DNA of 58,247 nucleotides from Lingula anatina (lineage: Eukaryota; Brachiopoda; Lingulata; Lingulida; Lingulidae), in contig NW_019773737.1 in NCBI RefSeq assembly GCF_001039355.2, positions 429,031 through 487,277 of the forward strand, written 5' to 3'. The translations under genes and the position numbers were made by a program. How positions within the stretch are numbered: position 1 is the first letter of the stretch; each line of letters starts with the position of its first letter. A model generated the notes under the pieces. It was not told where the DNA came from. It ran no database searches and was given only the letters and a program-made list of their open reading frames with translations. Below, one piece after another: positions 36,899-49,615 of the stretch.

Positions 36899-38444
36899 AT
36901 GGCTCGACAGCTTATTTCCCTGGCTGTGGCCATACTGCTGGTCTCCGTTGGGCTTGGTACGATGGTAGATGCCGCTCGCACTCCCCAGCAGATTGAAAGC
37001 GAGCTAACGCCACATGTAGGAAACACTCCAAATACACCGGTACCTGGCCAGTACAACCCTGACAACAGTGAGTACATATAGTCATGACCAGTACAACCCT
37101 GACAACAGTAAGTACATATAGTCATGACCAGTACAACCCTGACAACAATAAGTACATATAGTCATGACCAGTACAACCCAGCCAACAGTAAGTACATATA
37201 CCTGTAGTCATGACCAGTACAACCCTGACAACAGTAAGTACATATAGTCATGACCAGTACAACCCTGACAACAGTAAGTACATATAGTCATGACCAGCTT
37301 ACTATCAAATCAAGCGTGATGGACGTCGAGAAAACCAACGCTACTAGTACATCAATTTTGGCACCATTGCGACGAGATTAATCTAGATAAATATTGGATT
37401 ACTAGCGACTGTAAAATATTCGCTATGTTTTATAAATGAATCACCATATCTTTGATTATCATGGTCATAAGGGTGTAATCTGTAGTTATTGATCTGATAC
37501 AAACAAAGAACTAAATAGTTTATTTCATACCATAGGTCAAACATTTCAAAGGTTTCAAGGGCGGAATGGAAGGCAAAAAGGTGGATGGATTTGTTTTCAC
37601 CCTCCACGTTTACTTGTTGTGCTATCCAAAGCTTATATGAAATTCTCTGTTCTTTTAGTTAGGAACAGCACCTGTTGGGGACGAGGCGATGTACGTTACC
37701 GTACACTGGACGGTCTGGAGTTCTCCTATAACACTCCTACTAATAAACGTAGCATCATGGTCTTGTCCTGGGTGGGTCTTCCCTTTTGGGTGCTTACGAC
37801 TCAAGAATTCTATAATGGAGGACCGAAAACGCGCATCAATGAAGTCCACATTAAGTGTTCAGGCCAATTCTTTAGGGCTGCTTTAGGACGGACTGTGGCA
37901 TTGTGGGTGAGTCTTCTTCCCAATAGTTTTTCATTCCAGTGAACACATTTTGCATTAAGTTGTCATTATGCGCACCGTATCCCTTGTTGTCCCTTTCTAT
38001 CTATTTTGTCAGAATTTTTGTGCAAAGCAATTTAGACCTATGGCCATAGTCTTTTGTTTACTGTGTGTGTACTAATTGTTCAAAATACTTATAGTAGATG
38101 TAGTTGTAGATTGCGCTATACTAACATATTTGTTTGCATTTTGCTTCCAGCGATGGTCCGGGATCATGTGGACTGATCTTCCAGTACCATCCACCTATGC
38201 TGGAGGAAGTGTTGCTGTGGATGAATTTTCTCCCAGAGGTTATGTTATATCTTGTCATGCCGTTCCAATGACTGTTTATGTCGCTCTGCACTCTGTCTGG
38301 ATAACCATGACCCCCTTACACTCCGCCGCTAATTTAGGAGTACGTGGAATATGTGGAGACTACAATGGCGTTGCGGCAAACGACTTTTCAGACCTGGAGC
38401 CGCCCGTCCTACCGCCATGGAAACCTCTCTTGGTTCCTCCATAA
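36899..38444 (+). CDS. Secreted single-domain vWD protein, gene B
   Basis: Three exons: 36899-37067, 37659-37906 and 38151-38444, giving 236 residues, with the same phases (1, 0) as gene A and the same 248-nt exon 2. A signal peptide (LISLAVAILLVSVG core) is followed by a TPQQIESEL linker. The vWD domain starts CWGRGDVRYRTLDG and ends GICGDYNGVAANDFSDL, then a PPWKPLLVPP tail. The first 26 residues of exon 2 and the VALHSVWITM to GICGDYNG region are identical to gene A, while the stretch between is strongly different. The acidic residue after CGDYNG is V here where A has D, so calcium binding may differ. The first donor (GTGAGT at 37068) is the only one that keeps the frame open into exon 2, because the tandem copies after it bring an in-frame TAG. 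AATAAA for this gene is at 39324-39329. Confidence 0.85.
37047..37300 (+). repeat. 40-bp minisatellite that multiplies the exon 1 splice donor
   Basis: About six units, each with AGTACAACCCTGACAACA (exon end) followed by a donor and GTACATATAGTCATGACC. Donors are at 37068 (GTGAGT), 37108, 37188, 37234 and 37274 (all GTAAGT). The third unit (37148) is broken to ATAAGT. The unit between 37188 and 37234 is 46 bp. Gene A has a single donor. Confidence 0.9.
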
Positions 38445-39590
38445 ATATAATCAAAACACGGACAGTGACAAGGATACACGAGACTTGAATACGGACAAAC
38501 AAAACGCGAAGGTAAACACAGACAACAAACCGGACTAAAACCCATAAGAATAAGGACAATGAATTCTGAAAAAGGGGGCCGCAAACTGCAATTTCAACCT
38601 CTCTTACTTTATTAAATTTATTGAAAATTGGGTGACATAGTTAGGATTTTAGATGACTTTATTTTCTGGGTTTCTATTTAGATAATTTGGCAGATAACAT
38701 TGTCGCTTACTTGTTTATTCATCTATATATTTTGAACAGTAGACAGGGTGCTTATGGACAAATTGTAAATGAATACATTTTGTGGTTGTATAGGATTAAC
38801 TTCTACGTTCTTGTGATGGTAAATATACGAAATCAGTGAAGTGATAGAAAACTTCATAAATATATGGGACCTTAATCAGTCCCATCATGTAATGCTGCTT
38901 CATTCTAAATTTAAATATTTCTATAACTTCGGCTTTCGATTTGAATGTTCTGTTATCTTTACCGATGTGTTTTTACTATTTTAAATGTATATTTTACTGT
39001 AAAAAGTGCATTGAAGGTGTTTATGAGCACATTATTTTAGTGAGACATTTTGAAGGTTGTGTAGAACTCATTCATTTTTGTTTGTGGATTCTTAATTTTA
39101 TGCGGACATTAAGAACATAGAATATGTGAGGGACTGAAATCAAAATACCCGATTTGACAATTAAGAAAGCAAGGGTTATTTGTGTTGCGTAAAATGATAT
39201 TTTGTGATATCACATGCAAATTTCAAAGTGATACAACAACTGGAAGCCAGTGAGGTGATAGAAATAAGGTGTAAAATTACGGGTTTTTAATCGTTCCCAT
39301 CTTTCAGCTTTGCTTAAATTCTAAATAAAGGCCGTAAACAGCCAGTTATTGTTTCTCAACTTTTCTTGTAGTGATACAAAATTTGATAGCCACACGCTTG
39401 CGGTATATTGACTGGGGAATCTTAAGGGAAGAGCGGCACAGGCGGCGGGTCCACGGGGTTAAAATATTAAACTTTAAGTATTCAGCGATATACGTGCATG
39501 TAGACCGGTGGTGCCTTCGCGCGTCCTTCTTACAATGAACTCCGGCGTGCCCAAATGTTCATATAGTACAAATCGTGCATTTTGAGAAGA
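38445..39590 (+). other. 3' UTR and downstream flank of gene B
   Basis: Collinear with 9306-10680. AATAAA at 39324-39329 in CTAAATAAAGGCC. No other gene. Confidence 0.6.
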
Positions 39591-39592
39591 AT

Positions 39593-39594
39593 TG

Positions 39595-39680
<86 letters not shown>
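39593..39680. repeat. (AT)n array with T run
   Basis: About 70 bp of AT with one G and one T interruption, then a T run and a G run. Occupies the place of the CA array at 10683 in copy A. Confidence 0.95.
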
Positions 39681-39682
<2 letters not shown>

Positions 39683-39987
39683 AGGGGGGGGGGGCACATA
39701 TTTATTATCAATCCATTTATCTACGAACAAGTACGAGTGTTTTACACAGACATCTGCAGTGAAGAAATTCGTAAGGAGTGGTTCCCGATCAGTCTCAGGG
39801 TCTCGAACACTTGTTTAAAATCCTTATTTTTATATCGAAGGTACATAACGCACTGACTGCCGCCACGGGTGTGGAACATTTAATGCAATGACCGCTGCCA
39901 TGCCTATAACACATAAAGTGCCAAGAGTTCACCGACGCGACTGATTTAATTATTACTCAATATGTCAGGATGCATGTCTCAAACATA

Positions 39988-41461
39988 CAGGGTTGCTACT
40001 TAATATGGAATATTTTTGATCATTGTTATTTTTGAGTACTTATTAAATTTTTTTTGGCTTGAGTCATTAAAAAAGTATGCCACTGAGTAATAAAAACATC
40101 CAGTTTTCTGTTGTGAGATATTTTGGTCAATGATATCAAATCTGACATAAGATGCCATTCAAAAGAAAGGAACACCCCCAGAAAACCATATCAACAGTTT
40201 AATGTCAGTATTAACTTTAAGCTAAGATATTAAAGTAAATGATGGCCTCCGGACAGTGATATGCAACACAGTCAAAGAACTTACTACAGTAAATCATGAA
40301 AAGCCAGTAATTGCGGGTATGACATCCAGCAGCCGCTTGCAGCGCCCTCATCCTACATGGCATACCCTGTAACACGTTTTTTAGAGTTTGGATGGGGATA
40401 TCATTCCACGCAGTGATATTTGCCTGTCACAGTTCATCACTATTTACCGGCCGATGACCATAGCTATTAATTCTGTGAGTTACTTTTGCCCAAATATTCT
40501 CAATTGGGTTCATATCTGGAGAGTTTGCAGGCCAGGGCATTTGCTGAACCCATTGGTTTTGAAGAAAAACAGTGATTCTGCGGCCTCGATGTGGGGTTGC
40601 GCAGTCGTCTTGGTACACAAAGTTGTTCCTGAAGATGGCTCTTACCAATCGAAGCATCGTTTGCTGTAGAAGATCCATATGTGGCCTCATTACTGAAAAC
40701 GACGTGATTCCAGTGTTTTGGCTGCAAACGCACGTGGTCCCCAGCCCATTGCAGACGTCGCTGTATATGACCTGCTGTTAACAGTGGTTTCCCTACTGGC
40801 CTTCGTGCAAAATAAACGGCTTGCAGTAATCTCTTGTTCACGATTGACCTTGAAACGGGCGTTTGAATGACATTCTGCCTCTCTTTTCTGAGGACACTGG
40901 TTGCCTTTGTACGACCAGCACGGCGTCCTCTAAGGAGAAGGCGATCCTTTCTTCTTGGTGTGATACGCGGACACCCTGGTCGAGGTATTGGAGTAGGTGC
41001 CCCTGTTGCAGCATTTCTTTGGAGGACTTTACAAACGGTTCTTGATAAATGTTGAATTACCTGGCAATGGCTGTCCGTTTCTGGACATTTTCTCCGAGAG
41101 CAAGAGTCCCATAGTAAGCTGCGTTGCTTAGCTGTCAAACCATATCTTCAATAAGGTACCTGTCAAGTTTCAGTGCGATCCCTGTGTTGCTTCTCTAAAC
41201 ACACTCCAAAGATTGACCAAACCCATGCGTTTTTATACAAGGGCAGAAATTGCCGAAAAGACCACCCCTCACATTTCTGACCACAGAACATGCAACTGCA
41301 TGCATCAATTGTTTCGAGAGTTGTGTGGTAATTAGGTAACACACCTGGCTACTCAGGGAGTGACACCTCAGATTTGGATGTAAAGTAGTTAGAGAGAAAA
41401 AGATATTTTGTAGAAAATTTACTCGCCAAAAAATAATATTCCATATTAAGTGGTAACCCTG
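39988..41461 (-). mobile_element. Tc1/mariner-like DNA transposon
   Basis: 1474 bp with about 27-bp terminal inverted repeats beginning CAGGGTTGCTACTTAATATG (right end CAGGGTTACCACTTAATATG on the complement, two mismatches). TA lies at both edges (39986-39987 and 41462-41463). The empty site survives at 11513-11514 (CAAACATAAAGAGTATAG). The body carries a broken transposase gene on the minus strand. Confidence 0.95.
40217..41138 (-). pseudogene. Tc1-like transposase, broken
   Basis: The N-terminal two thirds lie in one frame (41138-40500) with a helix-turn-helix part (PRPGCPRITPRRKDR) and then FSNEATY, where the family has FSDE: the first catalytic aspartate reads N. The C-terminal part is in another frame (40690-40427): YQDDCATPH, then SPDMNPIENIW, the second D and the E of a DD34E triad. 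About 50 residues between these parts are missing compared with the usual 340. A TGA follows SDEL, after which the homologous sequence continues to about 40217. It cannot make an active enzyme. The family normally cuts and pastes at TA. Confidence 0.9.
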
Positions 41462-42040
41462 TAAAGATAGTATAGATTTATGTAATTGTGCCCCAATTAA
41501 GCACTCTCAGATGTTTCCATTTAATTCCTGTAGAAAGGGAGTGCAGAGCCTAGGGCGACTCAAGACTAACATAAAATAACCAATAGCCCAGTATGGTTCA
41601 TATACAGACGGGGGGGGGGGGGGGGGGTACACGTGGTCAATTACATGAGCCCCTTAAGCGTTCACTTCAGTTTTGCAATGCTTTATCATGCTTACCAAAC
41701 CCCGTCAATCATGTTATTGAAGTGATTTTTGATCAAACTGGTTTTTCATAAATTGCTACATAGATGTTTTTTTTAATATTTTGAATTAAAATGTGCATTG
41801 CAAAATCGTGTTTTATTCACTGATATCAATGTTGACTGAGAGCCGTTGTCGAGCGAAAAGAGAATTCAATTTCAAAATATTAAAACCCAATGACAAATAG
41901 TGGCTGAACCTTTTCCAATGTATTGTTTAAATTCTAAAAAAAAAAATAAAATAAATTCAATGCATTTAATAGGAGGTACTTTTTGTACTTGTGAATTTAC
42001 TTTGATTTTATTTATTTTATGCTTATTGATGTTTAAGGTA

Positions 42041-43664
42041 ATAAAGAAGGGATTATTGGATGGACGCTCTTCGCCTAGAAAGCATCATTCCTAAAAATGC
42101 TCTAGACAGACATCAAAATATTGGAGGGAAACACTATCACTATTGGCTAACGACTAATGGGAATAAATTACTAATTTATTTTTGCAAAAAATTGGTTGCT
42201 CTGTATGCCATAATAGAATAAAATGTACTTTATTTTCATTGTGTTGCATTGTGTACCATAGACCGCAATTCTTATTTTCATATTTTGATTTCCTGGTAGA
42301 GGGTAGTATGACAAAACAGTCAAAAGGGCAATAAATTACACCTGTGCCCACAACCAAAGCCTGAAGCGAGAAGGGCAAAATTTGAAAACAAATTGAGCCA
42401 AAAATGTCATGCTGCTATTCTAAATCTCTTCCCTGGCCACGTTCTAAAATGAAATTGCCGTCATTCTCCAAAACAACGACCCTCAATTTGCCATACCAGC
42501 AGTTAATACATTTCATACAGAATTTACATAACAGCGGTTTGAATATTTAGGTGCTTGAATTTCAATTTCAAAGTATCAAACACTTGTTACAGCCCAGAGA
42601 CTGCCGGGTGCTGACTGCACCAGAAGTTAACAGATTCCCTCGTTAATACTTTTTTATATGTTGGACAGTGGTATTACGATAAACAGACCGATCCACGATT
42701 TTTTAACATTTAAAATATATTAATGACTGAACGTAGCAAAATACTATTTTGTCACAAACTGCAAGATTACTCACATGAGACATTTTGATGGACTATCGGC
42801 CGTTTTCACCAGTCGCAGGGTGAGACAGAGAGCAATTTTTTGGAAAATTTTGAGAACATAATATTTTACTCTTTTAATTCATGATCACCAAATAGACTAA
42901 TGAAATTATTTAAACATAACTGAATGGACGTTATTTTTTAATAACGCTCCTATAAAAACAATCCCTATACAGTGACCAGGTATAGCATCAGATAGTCCAT
43001 GTCCACGGCAGATATCTATAGAACACCTGGAGTAGGTGTTGTTTTGAGTCTAACAGCTGTTACCCCACCTTGCACAAGGTCTGTGGGAGGACGAAAGAAT
43101 CGTTAACTATTCAATCTGCATTTCGCATGTGATGCAAGAAAGTAATGAAGTAAGTAGGCAGTAAAACTTCTATTTGCCTGCATAGTTTGTACATCAAACG
43201 ATTATGTTTGATATCATTTGAAATCGTTTAATCAAGCTTTTAAAAGCGCAAGTACAGTGAGAGGAAAATAAAAGAAATATTAAATAATTATTTAAAAAAG
43301 GTTTGGTGTTCACACATAGTACCCACTCACATTGTGCTAAAGGGCAACCATAAATTTTTCTTCTCACTGATTAAATTGGACCTCCAGAGTGGTTTACACG
43401 GTTAAAGTAGCCTAATAGCTGGAACACGTTACGTTCCAATGGTATTTTAACCATAATTGCCCATGCTCAAATCTGATCAACCCTTTGACAAAATAACGCT
43501 TTCCAGTTTATTTCAATTAATAACAAATGTAATAAAAACTCACTATTTTTCTAGTAATAGTTATAGTCCAGTGAAACACACAATGCATCACCTCATTTAT
43601 TATTTATTTATTTTTGCATACGGATAAATGGTGGACAACCTATAAATTATAATTTTATTCAGCT
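42041..43664. other. Mosaic of repeat fragments, no gene
   Basis: Contains a weak match to the foldback repeat at 42100-42160 (GACATCAAAATATTGGAGG), one 60-bp unit at 42975-43034, and at 43130-43310 a piece homologous to 12150-12300 preceded by a satellite-type AGTAATGAAGTAAGTAGGCA word. The stretch 42160-42970 holds nothing recognised. Confidence 0.5.
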
Positions 43665-44047
43665 AATATATATATATATATATGAAACTTGAATACTGAC
43701 GGGGCTCTTAAAAGTGATAAAATTAAGACAAGAACTTACTTATGGCCAACTTTCTATTCTGTAAATTCATTTGCAAAACAGGGGCACTGTGCACATGTAT
43801 CAGGAGAAGTGGAGGGGGTAAGTTTAAAATCATGAACTATATTGTTAATTAATTAAAGGAAGGTATGTTCAGAACCCATCAAATCATGGACGTACAAAAT
43901 GTAGCACTTGGAACAGTAGAGCGGGGAACATTTTGGGTTGATCATTTTCACTTCTGCCTCCTTTTAAACATCGATCTTTACATGTATTTATGCACATTAG
44001 GGGCAATGATACGTACCTACCTTTGGTTTAGATCTCATATTAGAGAA

Positions 44048-44048
<1 letters not shown>

Positions 44049-44097
<49 letters not shown>
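44049..44097. repeat. (AT)n microsatellite
   Basis: About 24 AT units after GAGAAGTAT. Confidence 0.95.
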
Positions 44098-44102
<5 letters not shown>

Positions 44103-44465
44103 TATTATTAACTCTTCCCTATTAATTACAACAAAAGGCAAGTGTTGATAATCACCGAAAAATAATTTCTGTATCATGTATTCATCTACTCTGTATTCCT
44201 AGACCTACAAAGGTGTTTATTCAGACAACTTAAAGAATGGAAATGTGTGTTTGAGGATCTGAACAGCAATTTAAGTACTAAACTTTAGTGACAGATGTAT
44301 TGCAGTTCAAATGTGAACAGCTGAACAGATGCATGAAAAAAAATACTAAAATCGTTCCAGTTTCTCCTGAAGCAGGTGGTCATCCCTAATTTCTAAACGA
44401 AATACATTGATGTTCAAGTGTTTAAATAATAAAATAGAAATAGTTAACTATGGGGGTAAAAATTT

Positions 44466-44499
<34 letters not shown>

Positions 44500-46724
44500 C
44501 ACTTCATATGTCCCATTACATAAATTCAGGGGGTAAATCTTGACTTTTCTAAAAAAATGAAATGACACCCCTCCCTAATACGAGGGGCAATAAAAGTGTT
44601 CACATTTTGCCCCCGTCCTCTCACAAATCGTTTAACAATCCTCGATGATATAACAATCCACGTTACTTTATCACCCAAGGAGAATTAAGATCATTTATCA
44701 TCCACATAAAACATTACTTTAAAGGAATTTTCCATCCACTGAACCAAAGAAGTCATTTATAATTAAATCACATAAAAACACGAATAGGAATTTTCCATCC
44801 ACTGAAACATCCACATAAAAACGTGAAAGAAATGTACCAGTTGTGATTTCCCCTATTGTATGAAATATTTAGTATTTTGAAGACATTCTAACTTTATTAA
44901 TGCGGGTTCTTTCCGTCTTTCCGCCTTCGTCTAACCACAGAAAGAGAAAGTTTTGCGTGGTAAGGTTACAAAAGGCTTTTAATTTCTATTTTATTATATC
45001 TATATCACTGTGTGTATGTGTTCTACCCTGTCATTCAATTCAAGTTGTGTAATAATTTGTGTTGTATTTCAATTTATTTTTTATGTTAAAGTTTGACGTG
45101 CTAATGCAAGGGCATCTTATATGTCACAGGCCTGATCCCAATCTAGTCCACTTCCTAAGTGGCCCAGACCACATCTCTTTTAGAACGTGACCAAGACCAC
45201 ATCCCTATTAGATCTTTGCATTGTGAACAGCATAATGAGCATGTTAACCGGACAAGTAGTTTACTGGTGAGCTGCCAGTTTGTTTGTATGCCATGTGTAA
45301 TTAAATAGGGGATGTCATAGATCAGGGCACATATTATGATACATACTTACAGGTGTAGCAAATGAAATATAGTTGTATTCATCTGAGGATAATTTTTTAA
45401 AAAAATTATTGCATAAATATTTAAAGGGAAAGCATTTTATTTTTAAAACCAATACAATGTAATAAAGATATATCAAAATAGATTGATTAAAATATCATGT
45501 AAAGGAATGCTAAATCAAAGGTTTAGCTGGGAAAGCTAGTAATGTTCATGTGTATAAATCGTATGAAAGCCTGTCCAATTTTACAATAGTAAAGTGGTCA
45601 TTTAAATAACAAAAAAGTGGATTTTATCCAAGTGACAAAAATATCGAGTTCATTGTTTTCTTTCACTTAGGGTACATCTTAAACTATGACAGCAGGGAAC
45701 AAGATCACAAGGTTAACATGAAAAACCAAGCTATAATGTATGATCTACCTTATCACAGTCACTGTACCTGATAAAAAAATTGCCCGAAAACTACTGGGAA
45801 ATATATATATATATTGAAAGTAAACGTGTTTTTCCTGTATGCAAAAATCATTGCTTTTATACCCTGTATACATAAAGTTACAATAAATTTGATGACATGC
45901 AAAAGCATTGATGAGTGACCAACGCTGCTTGACTGATGTCACTATTGGTTAATTATAAAACATTGCAAATATATACCATCTTGTGAGAGAACTAATTTAA
46001 ACCCAAATGATACTGGCTGAAAATCCCATTACATTATATTACATTAAACTGCACTATATACAGTATACTATAACAGACGTATAAAGCTTAAAGAAGCTGT
46101 GTGGTACCTCCATATATATATATAAAATATTAACACAGATAACAAAGTCTACCGCTAAGATCTTTAATCTTCCTTAACTCCACATATAAATCAGTATGTA
46201 AAGAATTATCGTGTTGCCAAACACTGGAAATCTAAATTCTGAATATTCTAAAAGTTTGCTCAGTGGGGGGTGGGTGGGGTGGGGGGGGGGGACAACTCCC
46301 CCCCCCCTCCAGAAAAAAAAAGAAGAGAAAAAAAAAAAAACGATAAGAAGATAATAATGAAGTTTTCAAAAGATCACCCAAATGTACTGAAGGCAAATCG
46401 TTTGTTCATAGTTCTGCGTGTAAATATCAACAGGGCGTTAGCTGGCAATGGTGCCAGAACGATCTAGGTATGGGAATGGGGTGTTACAGACCAATACTTC
46501 CTATAAAATAAATTTCTGTACATGCATTCTTTACTGAAGTATTGGCCTTACAGTTAGATTAACTCTTGGTTTAATAATGCTTGTGCCGTACGCTGAACCT
46601 ACCCTAGGTTCTAGATTCCGGTATTGCCAGCTCGATCTTGATTTCATATATAAACCATAACAGCAATAACAGTCCTCAGCGAACACCATCAAGCTGTGGG
46701 CGTTCTTTTTCAAAATTTTGCCTG

Positions 46725-46845
46725 GGGCGCTTCCATATTTGGAAGTCACATATATCGTACGTCACAGCTGTGTCCGCCTGGATCCATATTTGAAAGTCAT
46801 AAGTCTCGTACGTCACAGGTTTGGCCGCCTGGAGCTGCCTTTCCC
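46725..46845. repeat. About two diverged units of the 55-bp repeat
   Basis: CTTCCATATTTGGAAGTCAC and a second TCCATATTTGAAAGTCAT unit, each followed by TCGTACGTCACAG. Same family and same left flank (CCTAGGTTCTAGATT) as 53340-53715. Confidence 0.8.
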
Positions 46846-47214
46846 GCCACAATACAAGCAACATTCTACTTTAAAAACTGATTTTGGTGTAGGCATTGCG
46901 CAGCCCTTATAGTAGTATCGGGCATAGAGTGTGGCTGTCAAACTTGGCACACGGCAAGCACGTGTATTGTGTTTATACCTCCAGGGACAAATGTTTTTTT
47001 GATAAAGAAAAAATACAAAAACATTGGATATATCTTTTCTTTTGGAAGAATATTATTTATTTTTTCACTTTATATCTTAAATACATTAAATAAAATTGAA
47101 TAAAGCAGAATTAAATCTGTTTTACGTTTAATTTTGGTTTAATGACATTCAGCTGTAGATTGACTGCGGAGCAGTTCTTTCTGATTGACGGAAGTCGAAC
47201 ATGGTCGCTGTTCC

Positions 47215-47277
47215 TCAGAGCCACTGTGAAGCTATCGCATTTCGATAGTTCACAATCTAGCTTCACAGTGGCTCTGA
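47215..47277. repeat. Perfect 20-bp inverted repeat
   Basis: TCAGAGCCACTGTGAAGCTA at 47215-47234 and its exact complement at 47258-47277, with an inner ATCG..CGAT pair. It could be the remnant of a foldback element. It sits where the 8-kb unit has CCTTATGGTGAACCAAGG sequence. Confidence 0.75.
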
Positions 47278-47690
47278 CACTCAGGGTAGCTGAACCAAGG
47301 TTTTGTGGAAAAGGCAGGACTTTCCTTATACCAGCTGCTCTACACATGGAACATTGAATAAAAAATAATACCGCCATTTTTAAACGAAAGTAACCAGAAC
47401 CGCTTCATGGTCGTTCCACATAAAATAAGTACTGCTGTGGTATATTTAGCTGACAGTTTGACTAGGTGACAGTCTGACAGAATTTGTGCCACTGATAATG
47501 AGAGAACATTTCTATTCAGTTTGGGTTGTCTATTTATTCACCTTAGTATGAATTTTTGATACAGAACATTTAATGTACATTTCACTAGGATAATACATAA
47601 TTCACAATATCAAAAGACAACATTTGTTTATAGAAATATTTACACAAATCTCTAAAGATACTAACTTGACATAGCCAGTTTTCAATAAAT

Positions 47691-48729
47691 TAATTATCTA
47701 ACAAACCCAGCTGTATTTCACCTCCAAGCAAAATGGTGCAATACTTTGAACCCCCTGTACAAATGTATATGCAAGTTTAAACTTAATTACGAATGGAAGT
47801 TTCAACCATATGGTATAAACTGGGCGACCTTCAATTGTCCTCAGCGTGGTCTACCTATCGCATTGCCTAATATACTCAATATTATAAGATTAACTTACGT
47901 TACCAAGGCAACAAGCTTTACAACGTGTCTGTTACAGAAAACTTAAAACTACTGTAACAATATCTATAGAAGCAAGCAGTGACCCCCCCATATGTACCCC
48001 CAAGACCCACACCCGTCATCCATCTAACCCCACCCACACCCTCTACCCATTTACCCACCCACACAACTATGCAGACCTGAAGTGAAGCTACATGTATGTT
48101 AAAAAGCACCGCTACCTTGAGTTATGCATACTGCTGGAGTCCACCTGCCTTGTTACACCTGGAAATACATGGACAGTTGTAACTGCATAATGTCTTCCCC
48201 GACCGCTTCTTTCTTCCATATTCGTCGGAAATATTTCTCAATATTGTCTGCTTCAATATACGTATGAATATAAATATATATCAGGGTAACAGATTCGTCA
48301 AAAAAAGTAAAACACTTGAATTATTAAGTCGTTTATATATACCAGTGTATCTTTTGCGATATTAAAAGTTTGCTTTAAACTCTGAACTTATATGATGTTT
48401 TATGAATCTATCATTCTTAGGGACTGGTCATAAGGTCCAAGGGGAGGGGGGTGGTGAAAAAAAAGATACGTCACAAATTTTTGCCTGGGTGGGCAAAAGA
48501 AATGAGGCCATAGCAACAGCATCAGCTTTTTTAAGAGCAAAAAAAAAATTCTTGTAGTTATTAAAACAGTTACCAAAATCTTAATGTAAACAGTTCAGAC
48601 ATCTCCCTTCTAATCTCCCATCTCATTATCTGTGTCACTGTCTGAATCATTTGCCATTTTTCCCACCTCGGGATTTAAGCGAACATACATGTATGAGTGC
48701 AATGCTTCTATTGTGATAAAATTCCTTTG
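47691..48729. other. Non-coding, no gene seen
   Basis: Contains a C-rich pyrimidine stretch at 47980-48065 (CCCACCCACACC words). The short open frames show no family features. Confidence 0.4.
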
Positions 48730-48900
48730 AGAAAGTAGAAAGTTTCCATATGATTACATGCATTCAGTAGTAACCAAGTATGAATGGCTTCGTGGTAATA
48801 CCGCCGTCTTGGACACAGTTAAACACTTGCGCTCTGGTTCGAGTTCTAGAATGCGACTTCATGTTTTGACAGAAAAAAAAATATTATAATTTATTTGCAA
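48730..48900 (+). repeat. tRNA-derived SINE-like sequence, copy 1
   Basis: TGGCTTCGTGG (48785-48795) resembles a pol III A box and GGTTCGAGTTC (48836-48846) a B box, 51 bp later, as in tRNA-headed SINEs. It does not fold into a normal tRNA. Related sequences are at 53985-54190 and 54420-54620. Confidence 0.6.
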
Positions 48901-49011
48901 CTTTAAAAATTGGATTGTACAATAAAAACAAATAGTGGTGAGATGCACAATCTTAAAATATACTTGTAAGTGTTAAAATGATTCAATACACATTAAAAGT
49001 TCATAAAAACC
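48901..49011. other. 3' flank of LINE remnant
   Basis: Short AT-rich non-coding sequence past the LINE stop codon. Confidence 0.4.
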
Positions 49012-49615
49012 TCAATTCTTAAAATTTGATAAAGCCCATGGGATTAAAGTTTTTGAGGATCGAAGAGTCCTCCGTTTTGGCACAGTGAACTTATAATCCC
49101 GGCGCAAAGCATAGGAACTTCCGTTTATCTCTGGTAGCAAATGGTGCATTTTATGTCCTTCGGAGTACATGTTATGTAATATCGTTTTAGATAGTTAATT
49201 TCTCAACAAGCAAGAGTGATAAGTTTACACGTTTCAAGTGCCCCCTCATATGGCAGCTCTGGGAATATAAACTTACATGCTCTCATCTGGATGGATTCAA
49301 TTTTATCAACTTGTTGTTGTTGTAAGAGACCTGGGTGCCATACATGACATGCATATTCTAATGTAGGTCTGATTACTGATGTGCAAAAGCTTACAAGTTT
49401 GGTTGGAATACCCGCTCTTTTCAAAAGCTTAAGATTGTGTAGCCTTTTACAGATGTGACCTTCTCAGTTTATATCACTACTTATCTTAACCCCTAAGAAG
49501 ACAGCAGACCCCACTCACTCAATCCTTTGATTATATACTAGTAAGGGTGTGGTTTTGTGTCCTTTTTTGAGAAATCAAACATGATATCTTTGGTCTTGGT
49601 AGTATTTATTGTTAG

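Larger units (their letters stand above)
35575..42040. repeat. Segmental duplication, copy B
   Basis: Partner of 5330-12300 in the same orientation, carrying gene B. Private to this copy are the triplicated 60-bp unit (36033-36212), the splice-donor minisatellite (37047-37300), a long AT array and the Tc1-like element (39988-41461). Confidence 0.8.
43665..47690. repeat. Scrambled, diverged third version of the 8-kb unit
   Basis: 43780-43960 matches 20180-20340 in the same direction. 44280-46500 matches the reverse complement of about 22450-25790 in order. 47290-47460 matches 20930-21090 forward, and 47500-47640 is the reverse complement of about 21960-22070. AT and A runs lie at 44049-44097 and 44469-44496. 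No gene was recognised. Confidence 0.7.

Noticed and set aside
39582-39818. YIYIYI-type proteins in AT arrays, also at 5856, 23129, 31677 and 43865
   Set aside because: Translation of AT microsatellites.
40388-41055. Plus-strand open frames over the Tc1-like element
   Set aside because: Antisense shadows of the minus-strand transposase, which has the DDE motifs.
48785-48860. A functional tRNA gene
   Set aside because: Box-like words are present but there is no acceptor stem or consistent cloverleaf, and related fragments are dispersed, so a SINE is more likely.
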